A stretch of 64,000 nucleotides of DNA from Micromussa lordhowensis (lineage: Eukaryota > Cnidaria > Anthozoa > Scleractinia > Lobophylliidae), in the NCBI GenBank assembly GCA_964020085.1, contig OZ026600.1:12125348-12189347 (forward strand), written 5' to 3'. This document shows positions 11,370 to 24,900 of the stretch, one piece after another. Numbering within the stretch: the stretch's first letter is position 1; each line of letters begins with the position of its first letter. The position numbers and the translations under genes were made by a program. The notes under the pieces were generated by a model. That model was not told the DNA's origin and did no database searches. It worked only from the letters and a program-made list of their open reading frames with translations.

Positions 11370-14300
11370 GCTAATTAGCAATCGGGCTGGTAAGCATAGT
11401 GTCACAATTTGCGCAGCTCCGAATCTTTGCATGTGGACCCGGACCGACCCCGGGAGTGCTTTGGTGCCATTAGTTTGCAAAGTTGCGACGCGCGCCAAGC
11501 TCGGCTAACGAGGCAGCCAGCCGGCTGCACCCGGGCATCTGCCGGCCTGGTTAGCATAGTGTGACAGTTTGCGCAGCTTCGAGACTTTGCATGTGGACTC
11601 GGACTGACACCAGGAGTGCTTTGGTGCCATTAGTTTGCAAAGTTGCAACGCGCGCCAAGCTCGGCTAATTAGCAATCGGGCTGGTTAGCATAGTGTCACA
11701 ATTTGCGCAGCTCCGAAACTTTGCATGTGGACCTGGACCGACCCCGGGAGTGCTTTGGTGCCATTAGTTTGAAAAGTTGCGACGCGCGCCAAGCTCGGCT
11801 AACTAGCAATCCGACTGGTTAGCATAGTGTGACATGTTTCGCTGCTCCAAAACTTTGCATGTTGACTCGGACCGACCCCGGGAGTGCTTTGGTGCCATTA
11901 GTTTGCAAAGTTGCGACGCGCGCCAATCTCGGCTAATTAGCAATCGGGCTGGTTAGCATAGTGTCACAATTTGCGCAGCTCCGAAACTTTGCATGTGGAC
12001 CCGGACCGACCCCGGGAGTGCTTTGGTGCCATTAGTTTGAAAAGTTGCGACGCGCGCCAAGCTCGGCTAACTAGCAATCCGACTGGTTAGCATAGTGTGA
12101 CATTTTTCGCTGCTCCAAAACTTTGCATGTTGACTCGGACCGACCCCGGGAGTGCTTTGGTGCCATTAGTTTGCAAAGTTGCGACGCGCGCCAATCTCGG
12201 CTAATTAGCAATCGGGCTAGTTAGCATAGTGTGACATTTTGTGCAGCTCCAAAACTTTGCATGTGGACCCGGACCGACCCCGGGAGTGCTTTGGTGCCAT
12301 TAGTTTGCAAAGTTGCGACGCGCGCCAAGCTTGGCTAACTAGCAATCCGACTGGTTAGCATAGTGTGACATTTTGCGCAGCTCCGAAACTTTGCATGTGG
12401 ACCCGGACCGACCCCGGGAGTGCTTTGGTGCCATTAGTTTGCAAAGTTGCGACGCACGCCAAGCTCGCCTAACAAGGAGGCCAGCCGGCCGCACCCGGGC
12501 ATCTGCTGGGCTAATTGGCATAATGTGACATTTTTCGCTGCTTCGAAACTTTGCATGTGGACTCGGACCGACCCCGGGAGTGCTTTGGTGCCATTAGTTT
12601 GCAAAGTTGCGACGCGCACCAAGCTCGGCTTATTACCAATCGGGCTAGTTAGCATAGTGTGACATGTTGCGCAGCTCCGAAACTTTGCATGTGGACCCGG
12701 ACCGAACACAGGAGTGCTTTGGTGCCATTAGTTTGCAAATTTGCGACGTGCGCCAAGCTCGGCTAATTAGCAATCGGGCTGGTTAGCATAGTGTGACATT
12801 TTTCGCTGCTCCGAAACTTTGCATGTGGACTCGGACCGACCCCGGGAGTGCTTTGGTGCCATTAGTTTGCAAAGTTGCGACGTGCGCCAAGCTCGGCTAA
12901 CGAGGCAGCCAGCCGGCTGCACTAGGGCATCTGCCGGGCTGGTGTGCACAGTGTGACATTTTTCGCTGCTCCGAAACTTTGCATTTGGACTCGGACCGAC
13001 CCCGGGAGTGCTTTGGTGCCATAAGTTTGCAAAGTTGCGACGCGCGCCAAGCTCGGCTAACGAGGCAGCGAGCCGGCCGCACCCGGGCATCTGCCGGGCT
13101 GGTTAGCATAGTGTGACAGTTTGCGCAGCTTTGAAACTTTGCATGTGGACTCGGACCGACCCCAGGAGTGCTTTGGTGCCATGAGTTTGCAAAGTTGCGA
13201 CGCGCGCCAAGCTCGGCTAATTAGCAATCGGGCTGGTTAGCATAGTGTGAAAGTTTGCGCAGCTTCGAAACTTTGCATGTGGACTCGGACCGACCCCGGG
13301 AGTGCTTTGGTGCCATTAGTTTGCAAAGTTGCGATGCGCACCAAGCTTGGCTACCAAGGCAGCCAGCCGGCTGCACCCGGGCATCTCCCGGGCTGGTTGG
13401 CATAGTGTGACATTTTGCGCATCTCCGAAACTTTGCATGTGGACCCGGACCGACCCCGGGAGTGCTTTGCTGCCACTAGTTTGCAAAGTTGCGACGCGCG
13501 CCAAGCTCGGCTAATTAGCAATCGGGCTGGTTAGCATAGTGTGACATATTGCGCAGCTCGGAAACTTTGCATGTGGACCTGGACCGACCCAGGGAGTGCT
13601 TTGGTGCCATTACTTTGCAAAGTTGCGATGCGCGCAAAGCTCGACTAACGAGGCAGCCAGCCGGCCACACCTGGGGATCTGCCGGCCTGGTTAGCATAGT
13701 GTGACAGTTTGCGCAGCTTCGAAACTTTGCATGTGGACTCGGACCGACCCCGGGAGTGCTTTGGTGCCATTAGTTTGCAAAGTTGCGACGCGCGCCAAGC
13801 TCGGCTAACGAGGCAGCCAGCCGGCCGCACCCGGGGATCTGCCGGGCTGGTTAGCATAGTGTGACAGTTTGCGCAGCTTCGAAACTTTGCATGTGGACTC
13901 GGACCGACCCCGGGAGTGCTTTGGTGCCATTAGTTTGCAAAGTTGCGACGCGCGCCAAGCAATCGGCAATCGGGTTGGTTAGCATAGTGTGACATTTTGC
14001 GCAGCTCTGAAACTTTGCATGTGGACCCGGACCGACCCCAGGATTGCTTTGGTGGCATTAGTTTGCAAAGTTGCGACGTGCGCCAAGCTCGGCTAACGAG
14101 GCAACCAGCCGCCCGCACCCGGGCATCTACCGGGCTGGTTAGAATAGTGTGACATTTTGCGCAGCTCCCAAACTTTGCATGTGGACTCGGACCAACCCCG
14201 GGAGTGCTTTGGTGCCATTAGTTTGCAAACTTGCGACGCGCGCCAACCTCGGCTAACGAGGCAGCCAGCCGGCCGCACCCAGGCATCTGCCGGGCTGGTT

Positions 14301-15130
14301 AGCATAGTGTGACATTTTGCGCAGCTCCGAAACTTTGCATGTGGACTCGGACCGACCTTGGGAGTGCTTTGGTGCCATAAGTTTGAAAAGTTGCGACGCG
14401 CCAAGGTCGGCTAATTAGCAATCGGGCTGGTTAGCATAGTGTGACATTTTGCGCAGCTCCAAAACTTTGCATGTGGACACGGACCGACCCCGGGAGTGCT
14501 TTGGTGCCATTAGTTTCCAAAGTTGCGACGTGCGCCAAGCTCGGCTAACGAGGCAGCCAGCCGGCCGCACCCAGGCATCTGCCGGGCTGGTTAGCATAGT
14601 GTGACATTTTGCGCAGCTCCCAAACTTTGCATGTGGACTCGGACCAACCCCGGGAGTGCTTTGGTGCCATTAGTTTGCAAACTTGCGACGCGCGCCAAGC
14701 TCGGCTAACGAGGCAGCCAGCCGGCCGCACCCAGGCATCTGCCGGGCTGGTTAGCATAGTGTGACATTTTGCGCAGCTCCGAAACTTTGCATGTGGACTC
14801 GGACCGACCTTGGGAGTGCTTTGGTGCCATAAGTTTGAAAAGTTGCGACGCGCGCCAAGGTCGGCTAATTAGCAATCGGGCTGGTTAGCCTAGTGTGACA
14901 TTTTGCGCAGCTCCAAAACTTTGCATGTGGACACGGACCGACCTAGGGAGTGCTTTGGTGCCATTAGTTTGAAAAGTTGCGACGCGCGCCAAGCTCGGCT
15001 AACTAGCAATCCGACTGGTTAGCATAGTGTGAAATTTTTCGCTGCTCCAAAACTTTGCATGTGGACTCAGACCGACCCCGGGAGTGCTTTGGTGCCATTA
15101 GTTTGCAAAGTTGCGACGCGTGCCAAGCTC
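11370..15130. repeat. Zone B, copy 1 (about 3.76 kb higher-order unit)
   Basis: L linkers are at 11509, 12473, 12901, 13061, 13355, 13649, 13809, 14097, 14257, 14549 and 14709. The 5' part has six consecutive S monomers. The 3' part is L-rich, with the S' variant at 13955 and a 2-bp deletion in gcgacgcgccaagg near 14391. The unit matches the following one at +3,762 (L 11509 to 15271), +3,627 (12473 to 16100) and +3,761 (13649 to 17410). The shifts reflect one S lost and one gained. Confidence 0.85.
13955..13978. repeat. S' linker variant (128-bp monomer), 1 of 7
   Basis: The 26-bp S linker is replaced by a 20-bp form in which ccaagc runs straight into aatcggcaatcgggttgg. The palindrome is lost and caatcgg is doubled. 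All seven copies share the same sequence and sit just after an LL pair, so they descend from one event spread by higher-order duplication. Confidence 0.9.
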
Positions 15131-18100
15131 GGCTAATTAGCAATCGGGCTGGTTAGCATAGTGTGACAGTTTGCGCAGCTCCGAATCTTTGCATGTGGAC
15201 CCGGACCCACCCCGGGAGTGCTTTGGTGCCATTAGTTTGCAAAGTTGCGACGCGCGCCAAGCTCGGCTAACGAGGCAGCCAGCCGGCCGCACCCGGGCAT
15301 CTGCCGGGCTGGTTAGCATAGTGTGACAGTTTGCGCAGCTTCGAGACTTTGCATGTGGACTCGGACCGACCCCAGGAGTGCTTTGGTGCCATTAGTTTGC
15401 AAAGTTGCAACGCGCGCCAAGCTCGGCTAATTAGCAATCGGGCTGGTTAGCATAGTGTCACAATTTGCGCAGCTCCGAAACTTTGCATGTGGACCCGGAC
15501 CGACCCTGGGAGTGCTTTTGTGCCATTAGTTTGAAAAGTTGCGACGCGCGCCAAGCTCGGCTAACTAGCAATCCGACTGGTTAGCATAGTGTGACATTTT
15601 TCGCTGCTCCAAAACTTTGCATGTGGACTGGGACCGACCCCGGGAGTGCTTTGGTGCCATTAGTTTGCAAAGTTGCGACGCGCGCCAATCTCGGCTAATT
15701 AGCAATCGGGCTAGTTAGCATAGTGTGACATTTTGTGCAGCTCCAAAACTTTGCATGTGGACCCGGACCGACCCCGGGAGTGCTTTGGTGCCATTAGTTT
15801 GCAAAGTTGCGACGTGCGCCAAGCTCGGCTAATTAGCAATCGGGCTGGTTAGCATAGTGTCACAATTTGCGCAGCTCCGAAACTTTGCATATGGACCCGG
15901 ACCGACCCCGGGAGTGCTTTGGTGCCATTAGTTTGCAAAGTTGCGACGCGCGCCAAGCTTGGCTAACTAGCAATCCGACTGGTTAGCATAGTGTGCATTT
16001 TGCGCAGCTCCGAAACTTTGCATGTGGACCCGGACCGACCCCGGGAGTGCTTTGGTGCCATTAGTTTGCAAAGTTGCGACGCACGCCAAGCTCGGCTAAC
16101 AAGGAGGGCAGCCGGCCGCACCCGGGCATCTGCTGGGCTAATTGGCATAATGTGACATTTTTCGCTGCTTCGAAACTTTGCATGTGGACTCGGACCGACC
16201 CCGGGAGTGCTTTGGTGCCATTAGTTTGCAAAGTTGCGACGCGCACCAAGCTCGGCTTATTACCAATCGGGCTAGTTAGCATAGTGTGACATTTTGCGCA
16301 GCTCCGAAACTTTGCATGTGGACCCGGACCGAACACAGGAGTGCTTTGGTGCCATTAGTTTGCAAATTTGGGACGTGCGCCAAGCTCGGCTAATTAGCAA
16401 TCGGGCTGGTTAGCATAGTGTGACATTTTTCGCTGCTCCGAAACTTTGCATGTGGACTCGGACCGAGCCCGGGAGTGCTTTGGTGCCATTAGTTTGCAAA
16501 GTTGCGACGTGCGCCAAGCTCTGCTAACGAGGCAGCCAGCCGGCTGCACCAGGGCATCTGCCGGGCTGGTTGGCACAGTGTGACATTTTTCGCTGCTCTG
16601 AAACTTTGCATGTGGACTCGGACCGACCCCGGGAGTGCTTTGGTGCCATAAGTTTGCAAAGTTGCGACGCGCGCCAAGCTCGGCTAACGAGGCAGCGAGC
16701 CGGCCGCACCCGGGCATCTGCCGGGCTGGTTAGCATAGTGTGACAGTTTGCGCAGCTTTGAAACTTTGCATGTGGACTCGGACCGACCCCGGGAGTGCTT
16801 TGGTGCCATGAGTTTGCAAAGTTGCGACGCGCGCCAAGCTCGGCTAATTAGCAATCGGGCTGGTTAGCATAGTGTGAAAGTTTGCACAGCTTCGAAACTT
16901 TGCATGTGGACTCGGATCGACCCAGGGAGTGCTTTGGTGCCATTAGTTTGAAAAGTTGCGACGCGCACCAAGCTCGGCTAATTAGCAATCGGGCTGGTTA
17001 GCATAGTGTGACATTTTTCGCAGCTCCGAAACTTTGTATGTGGACCCAGACCGACCCCGGGAGTGCTTAGGTGCCATTAGTTTGCAAAGTTGCGACGCGC
17101 GCCAAGCTCAGCTACCAAGGCAGCCAGCCGGCTGCACCCGGGCATCTCCCGGGCTGGTTGGCATAGTGTGACATTTTGCGCAGCTCCGAAACTTTGCATG
17201 TGGACCCGGACCGACCCCGGGAGTGCTTTGCTGCCACTAGTTTACAAAGTTGCGACGCGCGCCAAGCTCGGCTAATTAGCAATCGGGCTGGTTAGCATAG
17301 TGTGACATATTGCGCAGCTCGGATACTTTGCATGTGGACCTGGACCGACCCAGGGAGTGCTTTGGTGCCATTACTTTGCAAAGTTGCGATGCGCGCAAAG
17401 CTCGACTAACGAGGCAGCCAGCCGGCCACACCTGGGGATCTGCCGGCCTGGTTAGCATAGTGTGACAGTTTGCGCAGCTTCGAAACTTTGAATGTGGACT
17501 CGGACCGACCCCGGGAGTGCTTTGGTGCCATTAGTTTGCAAAGTTGCGACGCGCGCCAAGCTCGGCTAACGAGGCAGCCAGCCGGCCGCACCCGGGGATC
17601 TGCCAGGCTGGTTAGCATAGTGTGACAGTTTGCGCAGCTTCGAAACTTTGCATGTGGACTCGGACCGACCCCGGGAGTGCTTTGGTGCCATTAGTTTGCA
17701 AAGTTGCGACGCGCGCCAAGCAATCGGCAATCGGGTTGGTTAGCATAGTGTGACATTTTGCGCAGCTCTGAAACTTTGCATGTGGACCCGGACCGACCCC
17801 AGGATTGCTTTGGTGGCATTAGTTTGCAAAGTTGCGACGTGCGCCAAGCTCGGCTAACGAGGCAACCAGCCGGCCGCACCCGGGCATCTACCGGGCTGGT
17901 TAGAATAGTGTGACATTTTGCGAAGCTCCCAAACTTTGCATGTGGACTCGGACCAACCCCGGGAGTGCTTTGGTGCCATTAGTTTGCAAACTTGCGACGT
18001 GCGCCAAGCTCGGCTAACGAGGCAGCCAGCCGGCCGCACCCAGGCATCTGCCGGGCTGGTTAGCATAGTGTGACATTTTGCGCAGCTCCGAAATTTTGCA

Positions 18101-18944
18101 TGTGGACTCGGACCGACCTTGGGAGTGCTTTGGTGCCATAAGTTTGAAAAGTTGCGACGCGCCAAGGTCGGCTAATTAGCAATCGGGCTGGTTAGCATAG
18201 TGTGACATTTTGCGCAGCTCCAAAACTTTGCATGTGGACACGGACCGACCCCAGGAGTGCTTCGGTGCCATTAGTTTGCAAAGTTGCGACGTGCGCCAAG
18301 CTCGGCTAACAAGGCAGCCAGCCGGCCGCACCCAGGCATCTGCCGGGCTGGTTAGCATAGTGTGACATTTTGCGCAGCTCCCAAACTTTGCATGTGGACT
18401 CGGACCAACCCCGGGAGTGCTTTGGTGCCATTAGTTTGCAAACTTGCGACGCGCGCCAAGCTCGGCTAACGAGGCAGCCAGCCGGCCGCACCCAGCCATC
18501 TGAAGGGCTGGTTAGCATAGTGTGACATTTTGCGCAGCTCCGAAACTTTGCATGTGGACTCGGACCGACCTTGGGAGTGCTTTGGTGCCATAAGTTTGAA
18601 AAGTTGCGACGCGCGCCAAGGTCGGCTAATTAGCAATCGGGCTGGTTAGCATAGTGTGACATTTTGCGCAGCTCCAAAACTTTGCATGTGGACACGGACC
18701 GACCCAGGGAGTGCTTTGGTGCCATTAGTTTGAAAAGTTGCGACGCGCGCCAAGCTCGGCTAACTAGCAATCCGACTGGTTAGCATAGTGTGAAATTTTT
18801 CGCTGCTCCAAAACTTTGCATGTGGACTCGGACCGACCCCGGGAGTGCTTTGGTGCCATTAGTTTGCAAAGTTGCGACGCACGCCAATCTCGGCTAATTA
18901 GCAATCGGGCTAGTTAGCATAGTGTGACATTTTGAGCAGCTCCA
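15131..18944. repeat. Zone B, copy 2
   Basis: L linkers are at 15271, 16100, 16528, 16688, 17116, 17410, 17570, 17858, 18018, 18310 and 18470. The order and private variants match copy 1, including S' at 17716 and the 2-bp deletion near 18152. There is one S fewer between the first two L and one S more before 17116. The 829-bp spacing before 16100 contains a one-base deletion in gtgtgcattttgc (near 15995), which is also present near 43445. Confidence 0.85.
17716..17739. repeat. S' linker variant, 2 of 7
   Basis: The same 6-bp-short linker, in zone B copy 2, after L 17410 and 17570. Confidence 0.9.
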
Positions 18945-21900
18945 AAACTTTGCATGTGGACCCGGACCAACCCCGGGAGTGCTTTGGTGCCATTAGTTTG
19001 CAAAGTTGCGAGGCGCGCCAAGCTCGGCTAATTAGCAATCGCGCTGGTTAGCATAGTGTTACATTTTGCGCAGCTCCGAAACTTTGCATGTGGACTCGGA
19101 CCGACCGCGGGAGTGCTTTGGTGTCATTAGTTTGCAAAGTTGCGACGTGCGCCAAGCTCGGCTAATTAGCAATCGGGCTGGTTAGCATAGTGTCACAATT
19201 TGCGTAGCTCCGAAACTTTGCATATGGACCCGGACCGACCGCGGGAGTGCTTTGGTGCCATTAGTTTGCAAAGTTGCGACGCGCGCCAAGCTCGGCTAAC
19301 GAGGCAGCCAGCCGGTTGCACCCGGGCATCTGCCGGGCTGGTTAGCATAGTGTGACAGTTTGTGCAGCTTCGAAACTTTGCATGTGGACTCGGACCGATC
19401 CCAGAAGTGCTTTGGTGCCATTAGTTTGCAAAGTTGCAACGCGCGCCAAGCTCGCCTAATTAGCAATCGGGCTGGTTAGCATAGTGTCACAATTTGCGCA
19501 GCTCCGAAACTTTGCATGTGGACCCGGACCGACCCCGGGAGTGCTTTGGTGCCATTAGTTTGAAAAGTTGCGACGCGCGCCAAGCTCGGCTAACTAGCAA
19601 TCCGACTGGTTAGCATACTGTGACATTTTTCGCTGCTCCAAAACTTTGCATGTGGACTCGGACCGACCCCGGGAGTGCTTTGGTGCCATTAGTTTGCAAA
19701 GTTGCGACGCGCGCCAATCTCGGCTAATTAGCAATCGGGCTAGTTAGCATAGTGTGACATTTTGTGCAGCTCCAAAACTTTGCATGGGGACCCGGACCGA
19801 CCCCGGGAGTGCTTTGGTGCCATTAGTTTGCAAAGTTGCGAGGCGCGCCAAGCTCGGCTAACTAGCAATCCGACTGGTTAGCATACTGTGACATTTTTCG
19901 CTGCTCCAAAACTTAGCATGTGGACTCGGACCGACCCCGGGAGTGCTTTGGTGCCATTAGTTTGCAAAGTTGCGACGCGCGCCAATCTCGGCTAATTAGC
20001 AATCGGGCTAGTTAGCATAGTGTGACATTTTGTGCAGCTCCAAAACTTTGCATGTGGACCCGGACCGACCCCGGGAGTGCTTTGGTGCCATTAGTTTGCA
20101 AAGTTGCGAGGCACGCCAAGCTCGGCTAATTAGCAATCGGGCTGGTTAGCATAGTGTGACATTTTGCGCAGCTCCGAAACTTTGCATGTGGACTCGGACT
20201 GACCCCGGGAGTGCTTTGGTGCCATTAGTTTGCAAAGTTGCGACGCGCGCGAAGCTCGGCTTATTAGCAATCGGGCTGGTTAGCATAGTGTTACATTTTG
20301 CGCAGCTCCGAAACTTTGCATGTGGACTCGGACCGACCGCAGGAGTGCTTTGGTGCCATTAGTTTGCAAAGTTGCGACGTGCGCGAAGCTCGGCTAATTA
20401 GCAATCGGGCTGGTTAGCATAGTGTCACAATTTGCGCAGCTCCGAAACTTTGCATGTGGACCCGGACCGACCCCGGGAGTGCTTTGGTGCCATTAGTTTG
20501 AAAAGTTGCGACGCGCGCAAAGCTCAGCTAACTAGCAATCCGACTGGTTAGCATACTGTGACATTTTTCGCTGCTCCAAAACTTTGCATGTGGACTCGGA
20601 CCGACCCCGGGAGTGCTTTGGTGCCATTAGTTTGCAAAGTTGCGACGCGCGCCAATCTCGGCTAATTAGCAATCGGGCTAGTTAGCATAGTGTGACATTT
20701 TGTGCAGCTCCAAAACTTTGCATGTGGACCCGGACCGACCCCGGGAGTGCTTTGGTGCCATTAGTTTGCAAAGTTGCGAGGCGCGCCAAGCTCGGCTAAC
20801 TAGCAATCCGACTGGTTAGCATACTGTGACATTTTTCGCTGCTCCAAAACTTTGCATGTGGACTGGGACCGACCCCGGGAGTGCTTTGGTGCCATTAGTT
20901 TGCAAAGTTGCGAGGCGCGCCAAGCTCGGCTAACTAGCAATCCGACTGGTTAGCATACTGTGACATTTTTCGCTGCTCCAAAACTTTGCATGTGGACTCG
21001 GACCGACCCCGGGAGTGCTTTGGTGCCATTAGTTTGCAAAGTTGCGACGCGCGCCAATCTCGGCTAATTAGCAATCGGGCTAGTTAGCATAGTGTGACAT
21101 TTTGTGCAGCTCCAAAACTTTGCATGTGGACCCGGACCGACCCCGGGAGTGCTTTGGTGCCATTAGTTTGCAAAGTTGCGAGGCACGCCAAGCTCGGCTA
21201 ATTAGCAATCGGGCTGGTTAGCATAGTGTGACATTTTGCGCAGCTCCGAAACTTTGCATGTGGACTCGGACTGACCCCGGGAGTGCTTTGGTGCCATTAG
21301 TTTGCAAAGTTGCGACGCGCGCGAAGCTCGGCTTATTAGCAATCGGGCTGGTTAGCATAGTGTTACATTTTGCGCAGCTCCGAAACTTTGCATGTGGACT
21401 CGGACCGACCGCAGGAGTGCTTTGGTGCCATTAGTTTGCAAAGTTGCGACGTGCGCGAAGCTCGGCTAATTAGCAATCGGGCTGGTTAGCATAGTGTCAC
21501 AATTTGCGCAGCTCCGAAACTTTGCATGTGGACCCGGACCGACCCCGGGAGTGCTTTGGTGCCATTAGTTTGAAAAGTTGCGACGCGCGCAAAGCTCGGC
21601 TAACTAGCAATCCGACTGGTTAGCATACTGTGACATTTTTCGCTGCTCCAAAACTTTGCATGTGGACTCGGACCGACCCCGGGAGTGCTTTGGTGCCATT
21701 AGTTTGCAAAGTTGCGACGCGCGCCAATCTCGGCTAATTAGCAATCGGGCTAGTTAGCATAGTGTGACATTTTGTGCAGCTCCAAAACTTTGCATGTGGA
21801 CCCGGACCGACCCCGGGAGTGCTTTGGTGCCATTAGTTTGCAAAGTTGCGAGGCGCGCCAAGCTCGGCTAACTAGCAATCCGACTGGTTAGCATACTGTG

Positions 21901-24900
21901 ACGTTTTTCGCTGCTCCAAAACTTTGCATGTGGACTCGGACCGACCCCGGGAGTGCTTTGGTGCCATTAGTTTGCAAGGTTGCGACGCGCGCCAATCTCG
22001 GCTAATTAGCAATCGGGCTAGTTAGCATAGTGTGACATTTTGTGCAGCTCCAAAACTTTGCATGTGGACCCGGACCGACCCCGGGAGTGCTTTGGTGCCA
22101 TTAGTTTGCAAAGTTGCGAGGCACGCCAAGCTCGGCTAATTAGCAATCGGGCTGGTTAGCATAGTGTGACATTTTGCGCAGCTCCGAAACTTTGCATGTG
22201 GACTCGGACTGACCGCGCGAGTGCTTTGGTGCCATTAGTTTGCAAAGTTGCGACGCGCGCGAAGCTCGGCTTATTAGCAATCGGGCTGGTTAGCATAGTG
22301 TTACATTTTGCGCAGCTCCGAAACTTTGCATGTGGACTCGGACCGACCGCAGGAGTGCTTTGGTGCCATTAGTTTGCAAAGTTGCGACGTGCGCCAAGCT
22401 CGGCTAATTAGCAATCGGGCTGGTTAGCATAGTGTCACAATTTGCGCAGCTCCGAAACTTTGCATATGGACCCGGACCGACCCCGGGAGTGCTTTGGTGC
22501 CATTAGTTTGCAAAGTTGCGACGCGCGCCAAGCTTGGCTAACTAGCAATCCGACTGGTTAACATAGTGTGACATTTTGCGCAGCTCCGAAACTTTGCATG
22601 TGGACCCGGACCAACCCCCGGAGTGCTTTGGTGCCATTAGTTTGCAAAGTTGCGACGCACGCCAAGCTCGGCTAACAAGGAGGCCAGCCGGCCACACCCG
22701 GGCATCTGCTGGGCTAATTGGCATAATGTGACATTTTTCGCTGCTTCGAAACTTTGCATGTGGACTCGGACCGACCCCGGGAGTGCTTTGGTGCCATTAG
22801 TTTGCAAAGTTGCGACGCGCACCAAGCTCGGCTAATTACCAATCGGGCTAGTTAGCATAGTGTAACATTTGGCGCAGCTCCGAAACTTTGCATGTGGACC
22901 CGGACCGAACACAGGAGTGCTTTGGTGCCATTAGTTTGCAAATTTGCGACGTGCGCCAAGCTCTGCTAATTAGCAATCGGGCTGGTTAGCATAGTGTCAC
23001 AATTTGCGCAGCTCCGAAACTTTGCATGTGGACCCGGACCGACCCCGGGAGTGCTTTGGTGCCATTAGTTTGAAAAGTTGCGACGCGCGCCAAGCTCGGC
23101 TAACTAGCAATCCGACTGGTTAGCATACTGTGACATTTTTCGCTGCTCCAAAACTTTGCATGTGGACTGGGACCGACCCCGGGAGTGCTTTGGTGCCATT
23201 AGTTTGCAAAGTTGCGACGCGCGCCAATCTCGGCTAATTAGCAATCGGGCTAGTTAGCATAGTGTGACATTTTGTGCAGCTCCAAAACTTTGCATGTGGA
23301 CCCGGACCGACCCCGGGAGTGCTTTGGTGCCATTAGTTTGCAAAGTTGCGAGGCGCGCCAAGCTCGGCTAACTAGGAATCCGACTGGTTAGCATACTGTA
23401 ACATTTTTCGCTGCTCCAAAACTTTGCATGTGGACTCGGACCGACCCCGGGAGTGCTTTGGTGCCATTAGTTTGCAAAGTTGCGACGCGTGCCAATCTCG
23501 GCTAATTAGCAATCGGGCTAGTTAGCATAGTGTGACATTTTGTGCAGCTCCGAAACTTTGCATGTGGACCCGGACCGACCCCGGGAGTGCTTTGCTGCCA
23601 CTATTTTGCAAAGTTGCGACGCGCGCCAAGCTCGGCTAATTAGCAATCGGGCTGGTTAGCATAGTGTGACATTTTTCGCTGCTCCGAAACTTTGCATGTG
23701 GACTCGGACCGACCCCGGGAGTGCTTTGGTGCCATTAGTTTGCAAAGTTGCGACGTGCGCCAAGCTCGGCTAACGAGGCAGCCAGCCGGCTGCACCAGGG
23801 TATCTGCCGGGCTGGTTTGCACAGTGTGACATTTTTCGCTGCTCTGAAACTTTGCATGTGGACTCGGACCGACCCCGGGAGTGCTTTGGTGCCATAAGTT
23901 TGCAAAATTGCGACGCGCGCCAAGCTCAGCTAACGAGGCAGCCAGCCGGCTGCACCCGGGGATCTGCCGGGCTGGTTAGCATAGTGTGACAGTTTGCGCA
24001 GCTTCGAAACTTTGCATGTGGACTCGGACCGACCCCGGGAGTGCTTTGGTGCAATTAGTTTGCAAAGTTGCGACGCGCGCCAAGCTCGGCTAATTAGCAA
24101 TCGGGCTGGTTAGCATAGTGTGACATTCTGCGCAGCTCCAAAACTTTGCATGTGGACCCGGACCGACCCCGGGAGTGCTTTGGTGCCATTAGTTTGAAAA
24201 GTTGCGACGCGCGCCAAGCTCGGCTAACTAGCAATCCGACTGGTTAGCATAGTGTGACATTTTTCGCTGCTCCAAAACTTTGCATGTGGACTCGGACCGA
24301 CCCCGGGAGTGCTTTGGTGCCATAACTTTGCAAAGTTGCGACGCGCGCCAAGCTCGGCTAACGAGGCAGCGAGCCGGCCGCACCCGGGCATCTGCCGGGC
24401 TAGTTAGCATAGTGTGACAGTTTGCGCAGCTTTGAAACTTTGCATGTGGACTCGGACCGACCCCGGGAGTGCTTTGGTGCCATTAGTTTGCAAAGTTGCG
24501 ACACGCGCCAAGCTCGGCTAACTAGCAATCCGACTGGTTAGCATAGTGTGACATTTTGCGCAGCTCCAAAACTTTGCATGTGGACCCGGACCGACCCCGG
24601 GAGTGCTTTGGTGCCATTAGTTTGCAAAGTTGCGACGCACGCCAAGCTCGGCTAACAAGGAGGCAAGCCGGCCGCACCCGGGCATCTGCTGGTCTAATTG
24701 GCATAATGTGACATTTTTCGCTGCTTCGAAATTTTGCATGTGGACTCGGACCGACCCCGGGAGTGCTTTGGTGCCATTAGTTTGCAAAGTTGCGACGCGC
24801 ACCAAGCTCGGCTAATTACCAATCGGGCTAGTTAGCATAGTGTAACATTTTGCGCAGCTCCGAAACTTTGCATGTGGACCCGGACCGAACACAGGAGTGC

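Noticed and set aside
13090..13400. tRNA gene
   Set aside because: The box A and box B resemblances are too close together, and no acceptor stem, anticodon arm or run of T follows. Kept only as a low-interest finding.
13650..13720. Transposon terminal inverted repeats (gctaac...gttagc around the L insert)
   Set aside because: The arms are only 6 bp, also flank the S linker, and there is no target-site duplication or empty site. A doubled linker explains it more simply.
19455..22670. A separate satellite family in the L-free run
   Set aside because: All 24 monomers share the same core and linker forms seen elsewhere. It is an S-only higher-order block, not a different repeat.
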